The notes under the pieces: model-generated
Database searches by the model: none
What the model was told of the DNA's origin: nothing
The model's input: the letters and a program-made list of their open reading frames with translations, nothing else
Program-made: the position numbers and the translations under genes
Part shown: piece after piece, positions 53,836-63,207 of the stretch
How the letters are laid out: every line of letters starts with the position of its first letter
Position numbering within the stretch: the first letter of the stretch is position 1
From: an uncultured Lachnospiraceae bacterium
Lineage (GTDB): Bacteria; Bacillota; Clostridia; Lachnospirales; Lachnospiraceae
Assembly: GCA_947037115.1 (NCBI GenBank)
Contig: CAMQTN010000001.1
Span: 61,500-125,499, forward strand
Direction: 5' to 3'
DNA length: 64,000 nt

Positions 53836-55608
53836 ATGAAAAGACGGTACATATATTTCGCAAAAAGGGCAATGTCGGTTTTGCTCGTGGCGGCCTGTTT
53901 TTCTACATTGCTTACAGGGTGCGGACAGACGGTGGAAGCGGCAGAAGAGGAAGGGACAGAGAGTAATGCGGTGCCGGTTGAGGTGCAGATACCGGAGGCG
54001 GGAAGCCTTACCCTGAAGAATGAATTTGTGGGAACGGTGAGCCCGGAGGAGTCGGTGTATGTGGTTCCTATGGTGTCGGCGGAGGTGCTGAACGCAGATA
54101 TAAATGTTGGTGATACCGTGACGGCAGGACAAGAGTTATGTAAACTTGATCCGGAGGCGGCAGAACTTCAGCTTGCCAGTGCAAAGGCCCAGTACAACAG
54201 TGCAGCGGCGGGCGTTGCGGCAGCCGAGGTGGGATATGAGATTGCCCAGGCACAGTACGACAGCACGGTGGCCCAGCTCGACGTCCAGAATGAACAGACC
54301 CAGCGGCAGAAGGATCTGACCATGTATCAGATGCAGATGCAGATTGACGGGATACATGACGGCATCGATGATATCAACGAGCAGATTGCGGATCTGGAGG
54401 AGGATCGGGAAGATCTCAAGGAGCAGAGGGACGACCTGAAAAAAGCGAGAAATCAGGCGGACGATTATGTGGAGCTGGCGCAGATGGAATATAATGCGGC
54501 CGATGCTACTTATGGTTACTCAAAGGCGCAGAGAGAGTATGATACTGCGGCTGCGCGGGTTACGATGATGGAATCGCCGGATTATGATAAGACACAGCAT
54601 GCAGATTATGATGAAGATTTGAAAGCTGCAAAGGAGGATCTGATAGCGGCAGATACTGCTTTACAAACGGCTGCAGGACAAATGAAAACTCACGAGGCAA
54701 ACCTACAGGCGGCCCGGAGCGCGGCTTCCCAGATGGATTCCGCCTATGAGCAGGCTAAGGCCGGCATCGAGCAGATAGACGACGGAAAAGAGAAGCTGGA
54801 AAATACCCTCTCCGACACCTATACAAGCCTTGGGCAGACAGAGACGGTAAAGAATCTGACGGAGGCCCAGCTTAATGTCAATACCCAGCCGGTGCAGGAG
54901 GCGGGCAAAAGAACGGCGGCTCTGGGGATAGATTCCGCGGCGGCGCAGGTAAACAGCGCGAAAGTGGGCGCGGCAGGCGCCAAGGTGGGAATCGACAGCG
55001 CGGAGTACCAGCTTGATATGTACACATTGACGGCGCCCATCGACGGTGTGATCGAGGCGGTGAATGTGAAAGCGCATGATTTTGCATCTCCCGGAAATCC
55101 GGCCTTTGTGATTTCCAACAAAGATACCATGACGGTCACTTTCGGCGTGAGCGAGGGGATTCGCGGCACCTTGAAGGTGGGCCAGAAGATAGAGGTGGAC
55201 AGGAACGGAAAAATTTACAGCGCCGCGATTACGGAGATCGGCAGTATGATTGACCAGGCGACGGGACTGTTTATGGTCAAGTCCTGTGTGAGCACGCCGG
55301 ACGACAGTCTGCTCACAGGCAGCACTGTTAAGGTTACAGCGGATACTTACAGCAGAAGCGGCGTCCTGCTGATCCCTTATGATGCGGTCTACTATGACGA
55401 CAGCCAGCCTTACGTCTATGTGGCAGTGGGAGATGTGGCCGAGCGCAGGGATATAGAGACGGATATTTTTGACGAGAAGACCATTACAGTTGTGTCCGGG
55501 CTGACGACGGAGGATCAGCTGATCACGAGCTGGTCGGCAAACCTGCGTGACGGCGCGGTGATATCGATACAGGAGGCCGAAGCAGCTTCCGCTGAGGCAC
55601 AAGAGTAG
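53836..55608 (+). CDS. HlyD/MFP-family efflux adaptor lipoprotein
   Basis: Periplasm-side or wall-side adaptor of a resistance-nodulation-division (RND) transporter. 590 residues from ATG 53836, with GGAGGAGG six bases upstream; the ORF-track start is 31 codons too early. Signal peptide with lipobox LLTGC, then a biotinyl-lipoyl-like domain (ESVYVVPMVSAEVLNADINVGDTVTAGQELCKLD), two long coiled-coil halves (about 110-360; QNEQTQRQKDLTMYQMQ..., EQIADLEEDREDLKEQRDDLK), a second lipoyl half and a beta-barrel (TLTAPIDGVIEAVNV, VTFGVSEGIRGTLKVG). The unusually long coiled coil is notable. It is coupled to the RND gene 8 bases downstream. Confidence 0.93.
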   Translation: MKRRYIYFAKRAMSVLLVAACFSTLLTGCGQTVEAAEEEGTESNAVPVEVQIPEAGSLTLKNEFVGTVSPEESVYVVPMVSAEVLNADINVGDTVTAGQELCKLDPEAAELQLASAKAQYNSAAAGVAAAEVGYEIAQAQYDSTVAQLDVQNEQTQRQKDLTMYQMQMQIDGIHDGIDDINEQIADLEEDREDLKEQRDDLKKARNQADDYVELAQMEYNAADATYGYSKAQREYDTAAARVTMMESPDYDKTQHADYDEDLKAAKEDLIAADTALQTAAGQMKTHEANLQAARSAASQMDSAYEQAKAGIEQIDDGKEKLENTLSDTYTSLGQTETVKNLTEAQLNVNTQPVQEAGKRTAALGIDSAAAQVNSAKVGAAGAKVGIDSAEYQLDMYTLTAPIDGVIEAVNVKAHDFASPGNPAFVISNKDTMTVTFGVSEGIRGTLKVGQKIEVDRNGKIYSAAITEIGSMIDQATGLFMVKSCVSTPDDSLLTGSTVKVTADTYSRSGVLLIPYDAVYYDDSQPYVYVAVGDVAERRDIETDIFDEKTITVVSGLTTEDQLITSWSANLRDGAVISIQEAEAASAEAQE

Positions 55609-55616
55609 GAGGCGGC

Positions 55617-58600
55617 ATGAATCTGACAAAATTATCAATGCGTCGGCCTGTATCAACAGCGCTGATCGTTCTGGCGCTGGTGGTATTCGGACTGACATCG
55701 GTACTCAGCTTCCGCCTGGAACTGACACCGGATATGGAAATGCCGATGCTGCTTGTTTATACCATTTATCCGGGAGCGGATCCGGAGAGCGTGGAGGAGC
55801 TGGTCACCAAGGAAATAGAGTCCGCAGGTGCGGAGCAGAGTGGCGTTACTACCTATACTTCCCAGTCCGCGGAAAATATGTCCATGGTCATGTTCCAGTA
55901 TGAGTACGGGACAGATTTGGACGAAGCCTACATGGATTTACAGACAGCGCTCAATACAGCGAAAGCGTCTATGCCGGAAGATGTGAATACCCCGGTGATC
56001 ATTGAGATGTCGATGGACCAGATGGAGACGATGGATGTCTCCGTGATGGCGGTGGGTGACAGTGATGTGCTCAGCTATGTCAACGACACCATGGTTCCGG
56101 AGCTGGAAACGCTGTCAGGAGTGGCGCAGGTTCAGGTGTCCGGCGGTAAAGAGAATTATATCAAGGTTGAGTTAAACTCTCAGGCAATGAAGCAGTACGG
56201 CGTTACTATGAGCGGCATTTCCCAGACGATTGCGGCTATGGATTTTACGGTGCCGGTGGGAAGCGTCAGCCAGGGAACGCAGGATATCTCGATTTCCAGT
56301 GCGGCGGATATTTCGGGTGTGGTACAGATTCAGAATATTCCGATCACCACAGCAAGAGGGCAGGTGATTCCGCTTTCAGAGCTGGCGACGGTGACGCAAA
56401 GCCAGATAGAGGATTCCGGCATCAGCCGCACGAACGGGCAGGAAGATATCACCATCGCCATTACCAAAAAAAAGAGTTACGGTACGGTGGATGTGACCAG
56501 ATCCGTTGAGAGGCTTCTGGAGAGATTGCAGGCTTCAAACGATACGGTCAGGATTGATGTGATCTACAATGCCAGTGAGGCTATCCTGTCGTCTCTGACC
56601 TCGGTGGGTAAGACACTGGTGCTGGGCGTCGTTCTGTCTATGATTGTACTCTTTATCTTTTTCGGGGATCTGCGGGCCAGCCTGATTGTGGGAAGCTCCA
56701 TGCCGATCTCACTGTTTGCGACCATGATCGGCATGAATATGCTCGGTTTTACCTTCAACGTGGTGACCATGGGTGCGCTGGTCATTGCCATCGGTATGAT
56801 GGTGGACAGCTCCATTGTCGTGCTGGAGAGCTGTTTCAGGCTAAAGGATCAGACGGGAGAGTATTATGATTCAGCCATAAAGGGAACCGGATATGTGACG
56901 GCTTCCATTGTTGCATCGACGATCACGACGGTAGTTGTGTATCTGCCCCTGAGTACCATGAAAGGGCTGTCGGGACAGATGTTTGCCCAGCTCGGCATGA
57001 CAATCATTATGGCGATGCTGACGTCCCTGATCGTTGCGATGACAATTATCCCGCTTTTGTTCGGTAAGTTTAAGCCGCAGGAGAAGAAGGAGCTTCCTGT
57101 AAATAAACTGCTGCGTAAGATTAATAGCGGCTATGAGAAAATATTACATAAACTTTTACATAAGAAGAAAACGGTTATGGTCATTGCAGTGCTTCTGCTG
57201 GTGGGTGCATTTGCGCTGGTGACCCATACAAACTCTGAGTTGATTCCGGCCATGGATGAGGGCGCTTTCAGCATCAGCGCAAGTTTCCGTTCCGGTACAA
57301 AGACGGAGACGGTGGAAGAACAGACGCTGTTTATGGAAGAGATGTTGGCTGCGGATGAGAACATTGATGAGTATTCCTACTCCGTTTCGTCCAGTTCTGC
57401 AAGGCTGACTGCCTATTTGAAGGACGACGCCGACATTTCCACGAATCAGGCTGTGGAGAAATATACCAGGGCGCTAAAAGATGTGACCGGTATGGATATC
57501 AGCGTCCAGTCCAGCGGCGCCAGCATGACAGCGATGATGGGAGGCGGTATTGAGATTGATCTGCAGGGAAGAGATCTGGATGATCTGAAAGAGGCTTCCA
57601 GAGAAGTGGAGGCTATGCTGCAGAAGATACCGGGCGTATTACAGGTATCCTCCGACATGGCTGACGCTTCCACACAGGTTGAGGTGGTTGTGGATCCGCT
57701 TAAGAGCATGGCGGTGGGACTGCCGCCCGTTCAGGTGGCGGGAGAGATGCGGAATACCTTAAGCGGTGTGGAGGCAGCTACCCTGACGAGAAGCGGAGAG
57801 GAGTATAAGGTTCGTCTGGAATATCCCGAGGGCGAGTATGAAAATATGAATGATCTGTTAAATCTGACGCTGGCAACGCCGATGGGAACACAGGTCCCTC
57901 TGTCGGAGATAGCGGAAATTCAGTATAAGGATGCGCCAATCACGCTGATCCGGGTGGACGGTATGTATCAGGTGGCGGTTACGGCGAACACAACTGAGGA
58001 AGATCGGTTTACCGCGCAGAGTGCGGCAGATGAAGCTATGGAACGTCTGGTTCTGCCAAGAGGCGTCACCCAGGCCGAAAGCATGATGAATGAGATGATG
58101 ATGGATGAGTTTCAGGCGATCATTGAAGCGATCTTTACGGCGGTGTTCCTGATTTTTCTTGTGATGGCCATGCAGTTTGAATCTCCCAGATTTTCACTGA
58201 TGGTTATGATGAGTATTCCTTTTGCACTGATCGGTTCTTTTGGACTCCTTTTCATTACAGGGGCCACGTTGAACATGGTGTCCCTGATGGGTGTGCTGAT
58301 GCTGGTCGGTATCGTGGTGAACAACGGTATTCTCTATGTGGATACGGTCAATAAGCTGCGGGAGGAAATGCCCTTAAACGATGCACTGGTGCAGAGCGGA
58401 CAGATGCGTCTGCGCCCGATCCTTATGACCACGCTGACAACGATCCTCTCCATGGTTCCCATGTCGCTGGGAATCGGCGACGGTTCTGTTATGATGCAGG
58501 GAATGGCGCTGATTATCATTGGCGGTCTGGTGGCATCGACCGTCCTGATCCTGATTTTGCTGCCAACCTTCTATCTGATTATTGATAAACAGAGCAGAAG

Positions 58601-58676
58601 GGAGAGCAGAGAAGCAAGGAGGATAAGAAGGGCACAGAAGAAAGAACGGAAAGCGGAGAAAGAATCAAAAGAATAA
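55617..58676 (+). CDS. RND-family efflux permease (AcrB/SwrC-like)
   Basis: 1019-residue inner-membrane transporter with 12 membrane helices and two large extracytoplasmic loops in duplicated halves. N-terminal MRRPVSTALIVLALVVFGL starts the first half and VIAVLLLVGAFALVTHTNSELIPAMDEG the second. The helix-4 proton-relay region reads GMMVDSSIVVLES: the first acid of the usual VDD pair is kept and the second is Ser. Second-half motif NNGILYVDTVN corresponds to the relay lysine helix. Ribosome site AGGAGG. Forms an operon with the adaptor; an outer-membrane channel is not expected in this organism. Substrate unknown. Confidence 0.93.
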   Translation: MNLTKLSMRRPVSTALIVLALVVFGLTSVLSFRLELTPDMEMPMLLVYTIYPGADPESVEELVTKEIESAGAEQSGVTTYTSQSAENMSMVMFQYEYGTDLDEAYMDLQTALNTAKASMPEDVNTPVIIEMSMDQMETMDVSVMAVGDSDVLSYVNDTMVPELETLSGVAQVQVSGGKENYIKVELNSQAMKQYGVTMSGISQTIAAMDFTVPVGSVSQGTQDISISSAADISGVVQIQNIPITTARGQVIPLSELATVTQSQIEDSGISRTNGQEDITIAITKKKSYGTVDVTRSVERLLERLQASNDTVRIDVIYNASEAILSSLTSVGKTLVLGVVLSMIVLFIFFGDLRASLIVGSSMPISLFATMIGMNMLGFTFNVVTMGALVIAIGMMVDSSIVVLESCFRLKDQTGEYYDSAIKGTGYVTASIVASTITTVVVYLPLSTMKGLSGQMFAQLGMTIIMAMLTSLIVAMTIIPLLFGKFKPQEKKELPVNKLLRKINSGYEKILHKLLHKKKTVMVIAVLLLVGAFALVTHTNSELIPAMDEGAFSISASFRSGTKTETVEEQTLFMEEMLAADENIDEYSYSVSSSSARLTAYLKDDADISTNQAVEKYTRALKDVTGMDISVQSSGASMTAMMGGGIEIDLQGRDLDDLKEASREVEAMLQKIPGVLQVSSDMADASTQVEVVVDPLKSMAVGLPPVQVAGEMRNTLSGVEAATLTRSGEEYKVRLEYPEGEYENMNDLLNLTLATPMGTQVPLSEIAEIQYKDAPITLIRVDGMYQVAVTANTTEEDRFTAQSAADEAMERLVLPRGVTQAESMMNEMMMDEFQAIIEAIFTAVFLIFLVMAMQFESPRFSLMVMMSIPFALIGSFGLLFITGATLNMVSLMGVLMLVGIVVNNGILYVDTVNKLREEMPLNDALVQSGQMRLRPILMTTLTTILSMVPMSLGIGDGSVMMQGMALIIIGGLVASTVLILILLPTFYLIIDKQSRRESREARRIRRAQKKERKAEKESKE

Positions 58677-58682
58677 AACAGA

Positions 58683-60122
58683 TCACAGACCGGTTTCAGA
58701 CGATGATTGAATCTGAAACTGGTCTTTTCCGTTTCCTTTCGCTTCGTAGAGCGCCTTATCAGCGTTCTGGTAAAGCAGCTCGTAGGTATCGCTGCTGGCG
58801 GCCAGGCTTATGCCGATACTGATGGAGAGTTTCTGGTCCGGGTATTTGCTGTCAAAATTCTGGTGAACGATGGAGATAAATTTTCTAAGCATACCGTTGA
58901 TTTCCGCGGTAGAGAAGTCGCGGCCTGAGAACACGGCAAACTCATCGCCGCCAAGACGTCCGACGATATCTTTGTTGCGGTTAAAATAGTTTTCCAGAAT
59001 GGAGGCATATTCCCGCAGAACCTGATCCCCGACAGGATGACCGAGCTGGTCATTGATCAGCTTGAAGTTATCCATATCCATGATCATTAAAATTCCCTTA
59101 TCAGGCCTGTCAGCCAGCGACAGACGCACGAGCTCCTCAAAACTTTCTCTGTTGAGCAGTTTGGTCAGAGAGTCCATTCTGGCTTTCGTGCGGATCGTGC
59201 TCATCTCTCTGGAAAGTAAAGAGGACAGGCAGAAGAGCAGAGCGGAGGCGATTATGGCAATGACCAGCATGGGAGATTCAATCCGCCATAAGTCTTTTAG
59301 TACCTCGTTGCGGTTCATACAGGTGATGAAGTACCAGTCAGTGTTCGGGATTGTGTTAATGCTGACAAAATAGACGCTCTCGTCGCCCAGAATGTCAGTT
59401 TGGCCGGTTTGCCCGGCATCCAGAAGCCGGCTGATATTCTGGTACAGAAGAGATTCGTGTTCAGAGGATAAAACAGTGCCGGTAAACGCAGCGTCAGAGT
59501 CGGCCAAGATGAGCCGGCTGTCTCTGGTGACAAAAAGGGCGTGTTCGATTTTATCGTATGTAATTTCCTCCGCCAGCCGGGAGGCATAGTCCAGATAAAC
59601 ATCCGTGGACAGGACGGTCATTGCGGGAGAAGTGTCCAAAAGACTGGTTACGCTTACGCATGTGCCGCCCGTCATCGCATCCACATAGGGCTCACCGAAA
59701 GCGGGCAGGGAGTGTGAAAGGCCCTCCTGATACCAGTCGCGCTCCGTGACGACAAAGTCATCTTCGGGAACCCAGCCCGAGGCGTCGAAGTAATTTCCAA
59801 GGCTGTCTCCCATGTACAGGCCATAGGGATAAGCCTCGTGGGTGTCGACACTGGTGTACATCAACTCATAGACAGCCTCGTTTTCAAGGCCGAGCTGCTC
59901 GATCATATCCTTATAGACAGTCACTTCATTCAGGACAGATTCAGCCCATGCGCTGAGTTCTTCGGCATAATACTGTGACTCCAGCGAGAGTTTCTCTCTG
60001 GAAAGCGTCAGGATTTCCTGCCTGACAAGCATAAAAAAGATGATGATCATGATGAGAACGATGGGGACTATGGTGCTGACCAGTTTTATATTAGCCCAGA
60101 TATAACGACTTTTTGCTTTCAA
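58683..60122 (-). CDS. Cache-domain diguanylate cyclase (membrane)
   Basis: Makes c-di-GMP from two GTP. 479 residues: TM1 (about 13-35), an extracellular double-Cache-like sensor (WAESVLNEVTVYKDM to WYFITCMNR), TM2 (about 282-303) and a cytoplasmic GGDEF domain with intact GGDEF at 391-395. The inhibitory I-site RxxD is present five residues before (RNKD). All key residues are there, so it should be an active, feedback-inhibited synthase. The start codon is TTG at 60122, with AGGAGG ten bases upstream. Ligand unknown. Confidence 0.92.
   Translation of the reverse strand: MKAKSRYIWANIKLVSTIVPIVLIMIIIFFMLVRQEILTLSREKLSLESQYYAEELSAWAESVLNEVTVYKDMIEQLGLENEAVYELMYTSVDTHEAYPYGLYMGDSLGNYFDASGWVPEDDFVVTERDWYQEGLSHSLPAFGEPYVDAMTGGTCVSVTSLLDTSPAMTVLSTDVYLDYASRLAEEITYDKIEHALFVTRDSRLILADSDAAFTGTVLSSEHESLLYQNISRLLDAGQTGQTDILGDESVYFVSINTIPNTDWYFITCMNRNEVLKDLWRIESPMLVIAIIASALLFCLSSLLSREMSTIRTKARMDSLTKLLNRESFEELVRLSLADRPDKGILMIMDMDNFKLINDQLGHPVGDQVLREYASILENYFNRNKDIVGRLGGDEFAVFSGRDFSTAEINGMLRKFISIVHQNFDSKYPDQKLSISIGISLAASSDTYELLYQNADKALYEAKGNGKDQFQIQSSSETGL
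58687..58729. terminator. Shared terminator between RND and Cache-GGDEF genes
   Basis: AGACCGGTTTCAGA (58687-58700) pairs with TCTGAAACTGGTCT (58712-58725), then TTTCC on the plus side. The stem includes the last codons of the GGDEF gene and stops both convergent transcripts. Confidence 0.75.
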
Positions 60123-60185
60123 CTTAGAAATTCCTCCTGAAAAGGTAGTATAAACTCGCGTTTTTTTACAAAATGAATTTCCATA

Positions 60186-60232
60186 ATTTTATCATATGCG
60201 CATGGAAAGTCAAGGCAGGACATCTATTGACA
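60186..60232. promoter_or_regulatory. Divergent promoters between the GGDEF gene and the HAMP kinase
   Basis: Minus strand TTGACT (60208-60213), 16 bases, TAAAAT (60186-60191) for the GGDEF gene. Plus strand TTGACA (60227-60232) with only a weak -10 (TAACGT) 17 bases on, for the kinase. A GGTGCT/AGCACC inverted repeat at 60246-60268 covers the latter. Confidence 0.5.
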
Positions 60233-60283
60233 AATGAAGAGGGAGGTGCTAACGTTGTGGCAGCACCATAATCGGAAAATATT

Positions 60284-61768
60284 ATGAGGAAAAATTCTGA
60301 AAAGATGAAATATTCCATGAAAAGGCAGTTCGCTTTTATCTTTATAACGTTGATTACCGGAACGCTTCTTTTATGTCTGATTCTGAATTCGACCCTTCTT
60401 GGCACATATTACATTAATAAGAAACAGAATGCGCTGGTGAGCGCCTATTACAGTATCAATGAGGCTTCAAATGCGGGTGACATCACTTCGGAGGAGTATG
60501 ATATTGAGCTGAAAAAGATCTGTGATAAATATAATATTCAGGTGCTGGTGGCGGACGGGGAGTCGGAAGCAGTCAAGTATTCCATGAATGATCCGAAGGC
60601 CGTGCTCAAACAGCTCTTTGATAATATTTTTCTCGGTGTGAATGAGGACAGTCTCCTGTTAAATACTGACAATTACAAAATGCAGGTTGTCAGGGATTAT
60701 AAGACGCAGACAGAGTATATTGAAATGTGGGGGATATTGGACAATGGCTATCTTTTCATGCTGCGAAGCGCTCTGGAAGGAATCAGGGAGAGCGTGTCCA
60801 TCTCCAACCGCTTTCTGGCGTATGTAGGCCTGATCGCCATTCTGGCCAGCGCCTTTTTGGTGGTTTGGCTCTCGAACCGGGTCACGAAGCCGATTTTGGA
60901 ACTGGCAAATATTTCGGAGCGTATGAAGCATCTGGATTTTGAGGCAAAGTATACGGGAAATGACAAGACGGAGATTGCGATACTCGGCAATAACATCAAT
61001 GAACTGTCGGAAGCCCTTGAGGGTACAATCTCAGAACTCCGCACGGCTAACAATGAGCTTTTGAAGGATATAGAAAGAAAAGATAAGGTTGACGAGAGGC
61101 GCAGGGAGTTTCTTTCCAATGTATCCCATGAGCTCAAGACGCCGATCGCGTTGATACAGGGTTACGCGGAAGGGTTGAAAGAGGGAATCAATGATGATGA
61201 GGAAAGCAGGGATTTTTACTGTGATGTCATTATGGACGAGGCGTCCAGGATGAACGCGCTGGTAAAGAACCTTCTCACCCTCAATCAACTGGAAGCCGGA
61301 AACGATATTGTGAGTATGGAGCGCTTTGATGTGGCGGCTCTCGTGAAAAATTACATTAATTCCGCGGATATTTTGATCAGACAGAAGGGGATATCCGTCC
61401 GCATGGAGGATTACGGCCCTGTTTATGTCTGGGGCGATGAGTTTCGGGTGGAGGAGGTGTTTATGAATTATTTCACCAATGCCATCAACTATGCCCAGAA
61501 TGATAAGATCATAGATGTCAGGATGGCGAGGGTGGACGGCAGGGTACGGATATCGGTGTTTAACACGGGAAGCCCCATTCCGCAGGAGAGTGTGGATCAT
61601 CTGTGGGAAAAGTTTTATAAAGTAGATAAGGCGAGGACCAGAGAGTACGGTGGGAGCGGGATCGGTCTTTCCATTGTAAAGGCGATTATGGAGTCCATGC
61701 ATCAGGAGTATGGTGTCATAAATTACGATAATGGCGTGGAATTTTGGTTCCAACTGGATATGGCATAA
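60284..61768 (+). CDS. HAMP-domain sensor histidine kinase
   Basis: 494 residues. TM1 (about 14-33), an extracellular domain of about 140 residues (KKICDKYNIQVLVADGESEAVKYS), TM2 (about 178-198), HAMP (LANISERMKHLDFEAKY), phospho-His H282 in SHELKTPIALIQGY, and a HATPase with NYFTNAINY, VFNTGSPIP and GGSGIGLSIV. A complete, simple sensor kinase of the type normally paired with an OmpR regulator. No regulator gene is adjacent. The nearest OmpR-type regulator is 10 kb upstream at 49977. Start context is weak; ATG 60305 or 60317 are alternatives. Confidence 0.9.
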   Translation: MRKNSEKMKYSMKRQFAFIFITLITGTLLLCLILNSTLLGTYYINKKQNALVSAYYSINEASNAGDITSEEYDIELKKICDKYNIQVLVADGESEAVKYSMNDPKAVLKQLFDNIFLGVNEDSLLLNTDNYKMQVVRDYKTQTEYIEMWGILDNGYLFMLRSALEGIRESVSISNRFLAYVGLIAILASAFLVVWLSNRVTKPILELANISERMKHLDFEAKYTGNDKTEIAILGNNINELSEALEGTISELRTANNELLKDIERKDKVDERRREFLSNVSHELKTPIALIQGYAEGLKEGINDDEESRDFYCDVIMDEASRMNALVKNLLTLNQLEAGNDIVSMERFDVAALVKNYINSADILIRQKGISVRMEDYGPVYVWGDEFRVEEVFMNYFTNAINYAQNDKIIDVRMARVDGRVRISVFNTGSPIPQESVDHLWEKFYKVDKARTREYGGSGIGLSIVKAIMESMHQEYGVINYDNGVEFWFQLDMA

Positions 61769-61857
61769 AGTGCAATGAGGAACACCCGGAACGCGTGTTG
61801 TGAGTGGCGGGGCTGAATGGTTTCCTGTGACTTCGCGATTCCCGGTCAGGTTTTTAC

Positions 61858-61886
61858 TTGTAAGAATAGAAATTGTGGGGTATAAT
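61858..61886 (+). promoter_or_regulatory. Promoter of structured element copy B
   Basis: TTGTAA (61858-61863), 17-base spacer, TATAAT (61881-61886). Transcription should start near 61892, which is the first stem of the structured element. Confidence 0.75.
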
Positions 61887-61890
61887 GTAA

Positions 61891-62002
61891 TAACGCAGAG
61901 AAAAAGCAAACGGTGAAGAGCGGCATTTGTTTTTCTGCGTTATTAATGAGCAAACGTCCGATGAAACAGGACAAAGAGTGCGAAGCACGGTTTGCGAATT
62001 TA
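61891..62002 (+). ncRNA. Structured intergenic RNA element, copy B (own promoter; lipoprotein leader)
   Basis: TAACGCAG (61891-61898) pairs perfectly with CTGCGTTA (61935-61942); AAAAA and CAAA pair with TTTG and TTTTT inside. A three-way junction follows: GCAAAC (61950-61955)/GTTTGC (61990-61995) closes GTCC...GGAC and GTGC-GAA-GCAC. Compared with copy A the stems keep pairing despite changed bases, and the loop CGGNGNNGAGCGNCATTTGTTTTTC is shared. A second promoter-like pair, TTGCGA (61992) and TATAAT (62016), overlaps the end. RNA function is inferred. Confidence 0.65.
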
Positions 62003-62053
62003 GATGTAGAGCATATATAATATTGGATTATGAATTACAGGGGAGATACGGAC

Positions 62054-62791
62054 GTGAAAAAAGCGAATGTGCTTCTGTGCGGTATGGCGGCAGCGTTTCT
62101 GATGACAGGCTGCGGTGAAGTTGAAGTGCTTGAACTGACACAGAATGAGACAGACTTAATATCGGAATATGCGGTTGGGGTGCTGGTGAAGAACGGTACG
62201 CTGCAAGGCAGCCGGCTGGTTGATACTGCGCCCGATGAGCTTGCGGAAGAAGAGGCTGGGACGGAAGAACCTGTCGAGGAAAACATGGAGGAAGAGCCCG
62301 AAACGGAAACTGGGGATCCCGCCGAAGTGGTGGATGTAAGTCAGGACGAGGAAGAGACACAGTCCATGGTATCCTCGGTGGAAGAATACTATGGCATTCC
62401 GAATGTGACGGTCAGTTATACGGGATATGAGATGGTTGATTCCTATCCGCAGGCGGAGGAGGGTGCTGTACCCTTTTTCTCGCTGGATGCGTCGCCGGGA
62501 ACACAGCTTCTGGTTTTAAAGTTTAATGTGCAGAACGTAAGCGGGGAAGACCAGTTGATGGATATGCTTGGATACGGAGCGACATTCAGGGTGTCCGTGA
62601 ACGGGGAAGCCAGCAAGGGTGCACTGGCGACGATGCTGGTAAATGACATGCAGACTTATGACGATGTAATCCCCGCAAATTCATCGGTAGAGTTGGTCAG
62701 TATTGTGGAAGTGCCGCAGGGGACGAATGCAGGCAGCATTGATTTCATTCTCCGCGGAAACGAGCAGGACGGAACGCTCAGACTGCAGTAA
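62054..62791 (+). CDS. Lipoprotein of unknown function
   Basis: About 245 residues from GTG 62054 (VKKANVLLCGMAAAFLMTGC), which has AGGGGAGA seven bases upstream; the ORF-track ATG at 62030 has no ribosome site. Signal peptide with lipobox LMTGC. An acidic, low-complexity linker (EEEAGTEEPVEENMEEEPETE) leads to a C-terminal beta domain from about 110 (VTVSYTGYEMVDSYPQ, TQLLVLKFNVQNVSGEDQ, ANSSVELVSIVEVPQG) of the kind found in DUF4352-like immunoglobulin-fold lipoproteins. Follows the sensor kinase and structured element; transcribed after a leader of about 160 bases. Role unknown. Confidence 0.8.
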   Translation: MKKANVLLCGMAAAFLMTGCGEVEVLELTQNETDLISEYAVGVLVKNGTLQGSRLVDTAPDELAEEEAGTEEPVEENMEEEPETETGDPAEVVDVSQDEEETQSMVSSVEEYYGIPNVTVSYTGYEMVDSYPQAEEGAVPFFSLDASPGTQLLVLKFNVQNVSGEDQLMDMLGYGATFRVSVNGEASKGALATMLVNDMQTYDDVIPANSSVELVSIVEVPQGTNAGSIDFILRGNEQDGTLRLQ

Positions 62792-62870
62792 CCATCAGGT
62801 GTTTTAAGACACGAAAAAGCGGATTGCCTGTAATAGAAAAAAGAAATTTGTAAAAATTTTGAAAATGGCG

Positions 62871-62899
62871 TTGACATCTAATAATTGATCTGCTATTAT
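62871..62899 (+). promoter_or_regulatory. rRNA operon promoter
   Basis: TTGACA (62871-62876), 17-base spacer, TATTAT (62894-62899), about 310 bases before 16S rRNA. The leader carries an AAGAATGC/GCATTCTT hairpin (62943-62961) and GTAGTTAATTTCC/GGAAATTTACTAC. A second TTGACA at 63001 has no matching -10. Confidence 0.8.
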
Positions 62900-63207
62900 A
62901 TGAAAGTCGCTTGTGCGAAAACATTTCGAAGACAGCGGCGGGAAGAATGCAGGGCATTCTTTAGTAGTTAATTTCCGAAGGAAATTTACTACGCAGTACC
63001 TTGACAAATAAACAGTAATGCAACCCTGAAAGATTTCCAAGAGATTTTTCAGAAGAGAGTATCAGAACGATACAACCAGACAGACAGTAAGAGGGGTAAA
63101 TTCCCGGCAGAAATAAGCTGTAGTAAATTAACTGCGGCAGATGATAAGGGATTTACTTCACGGACAGAAGAAGCCAAGCTTATTCTGGTCCGGATCAAGA
63201 GATAATT

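Noticed and set aside
63001-63030. Second rRNA promoter starting TTGACA at 63001
   Set aside because: No -10-like sequence 16-18 bases downstream.
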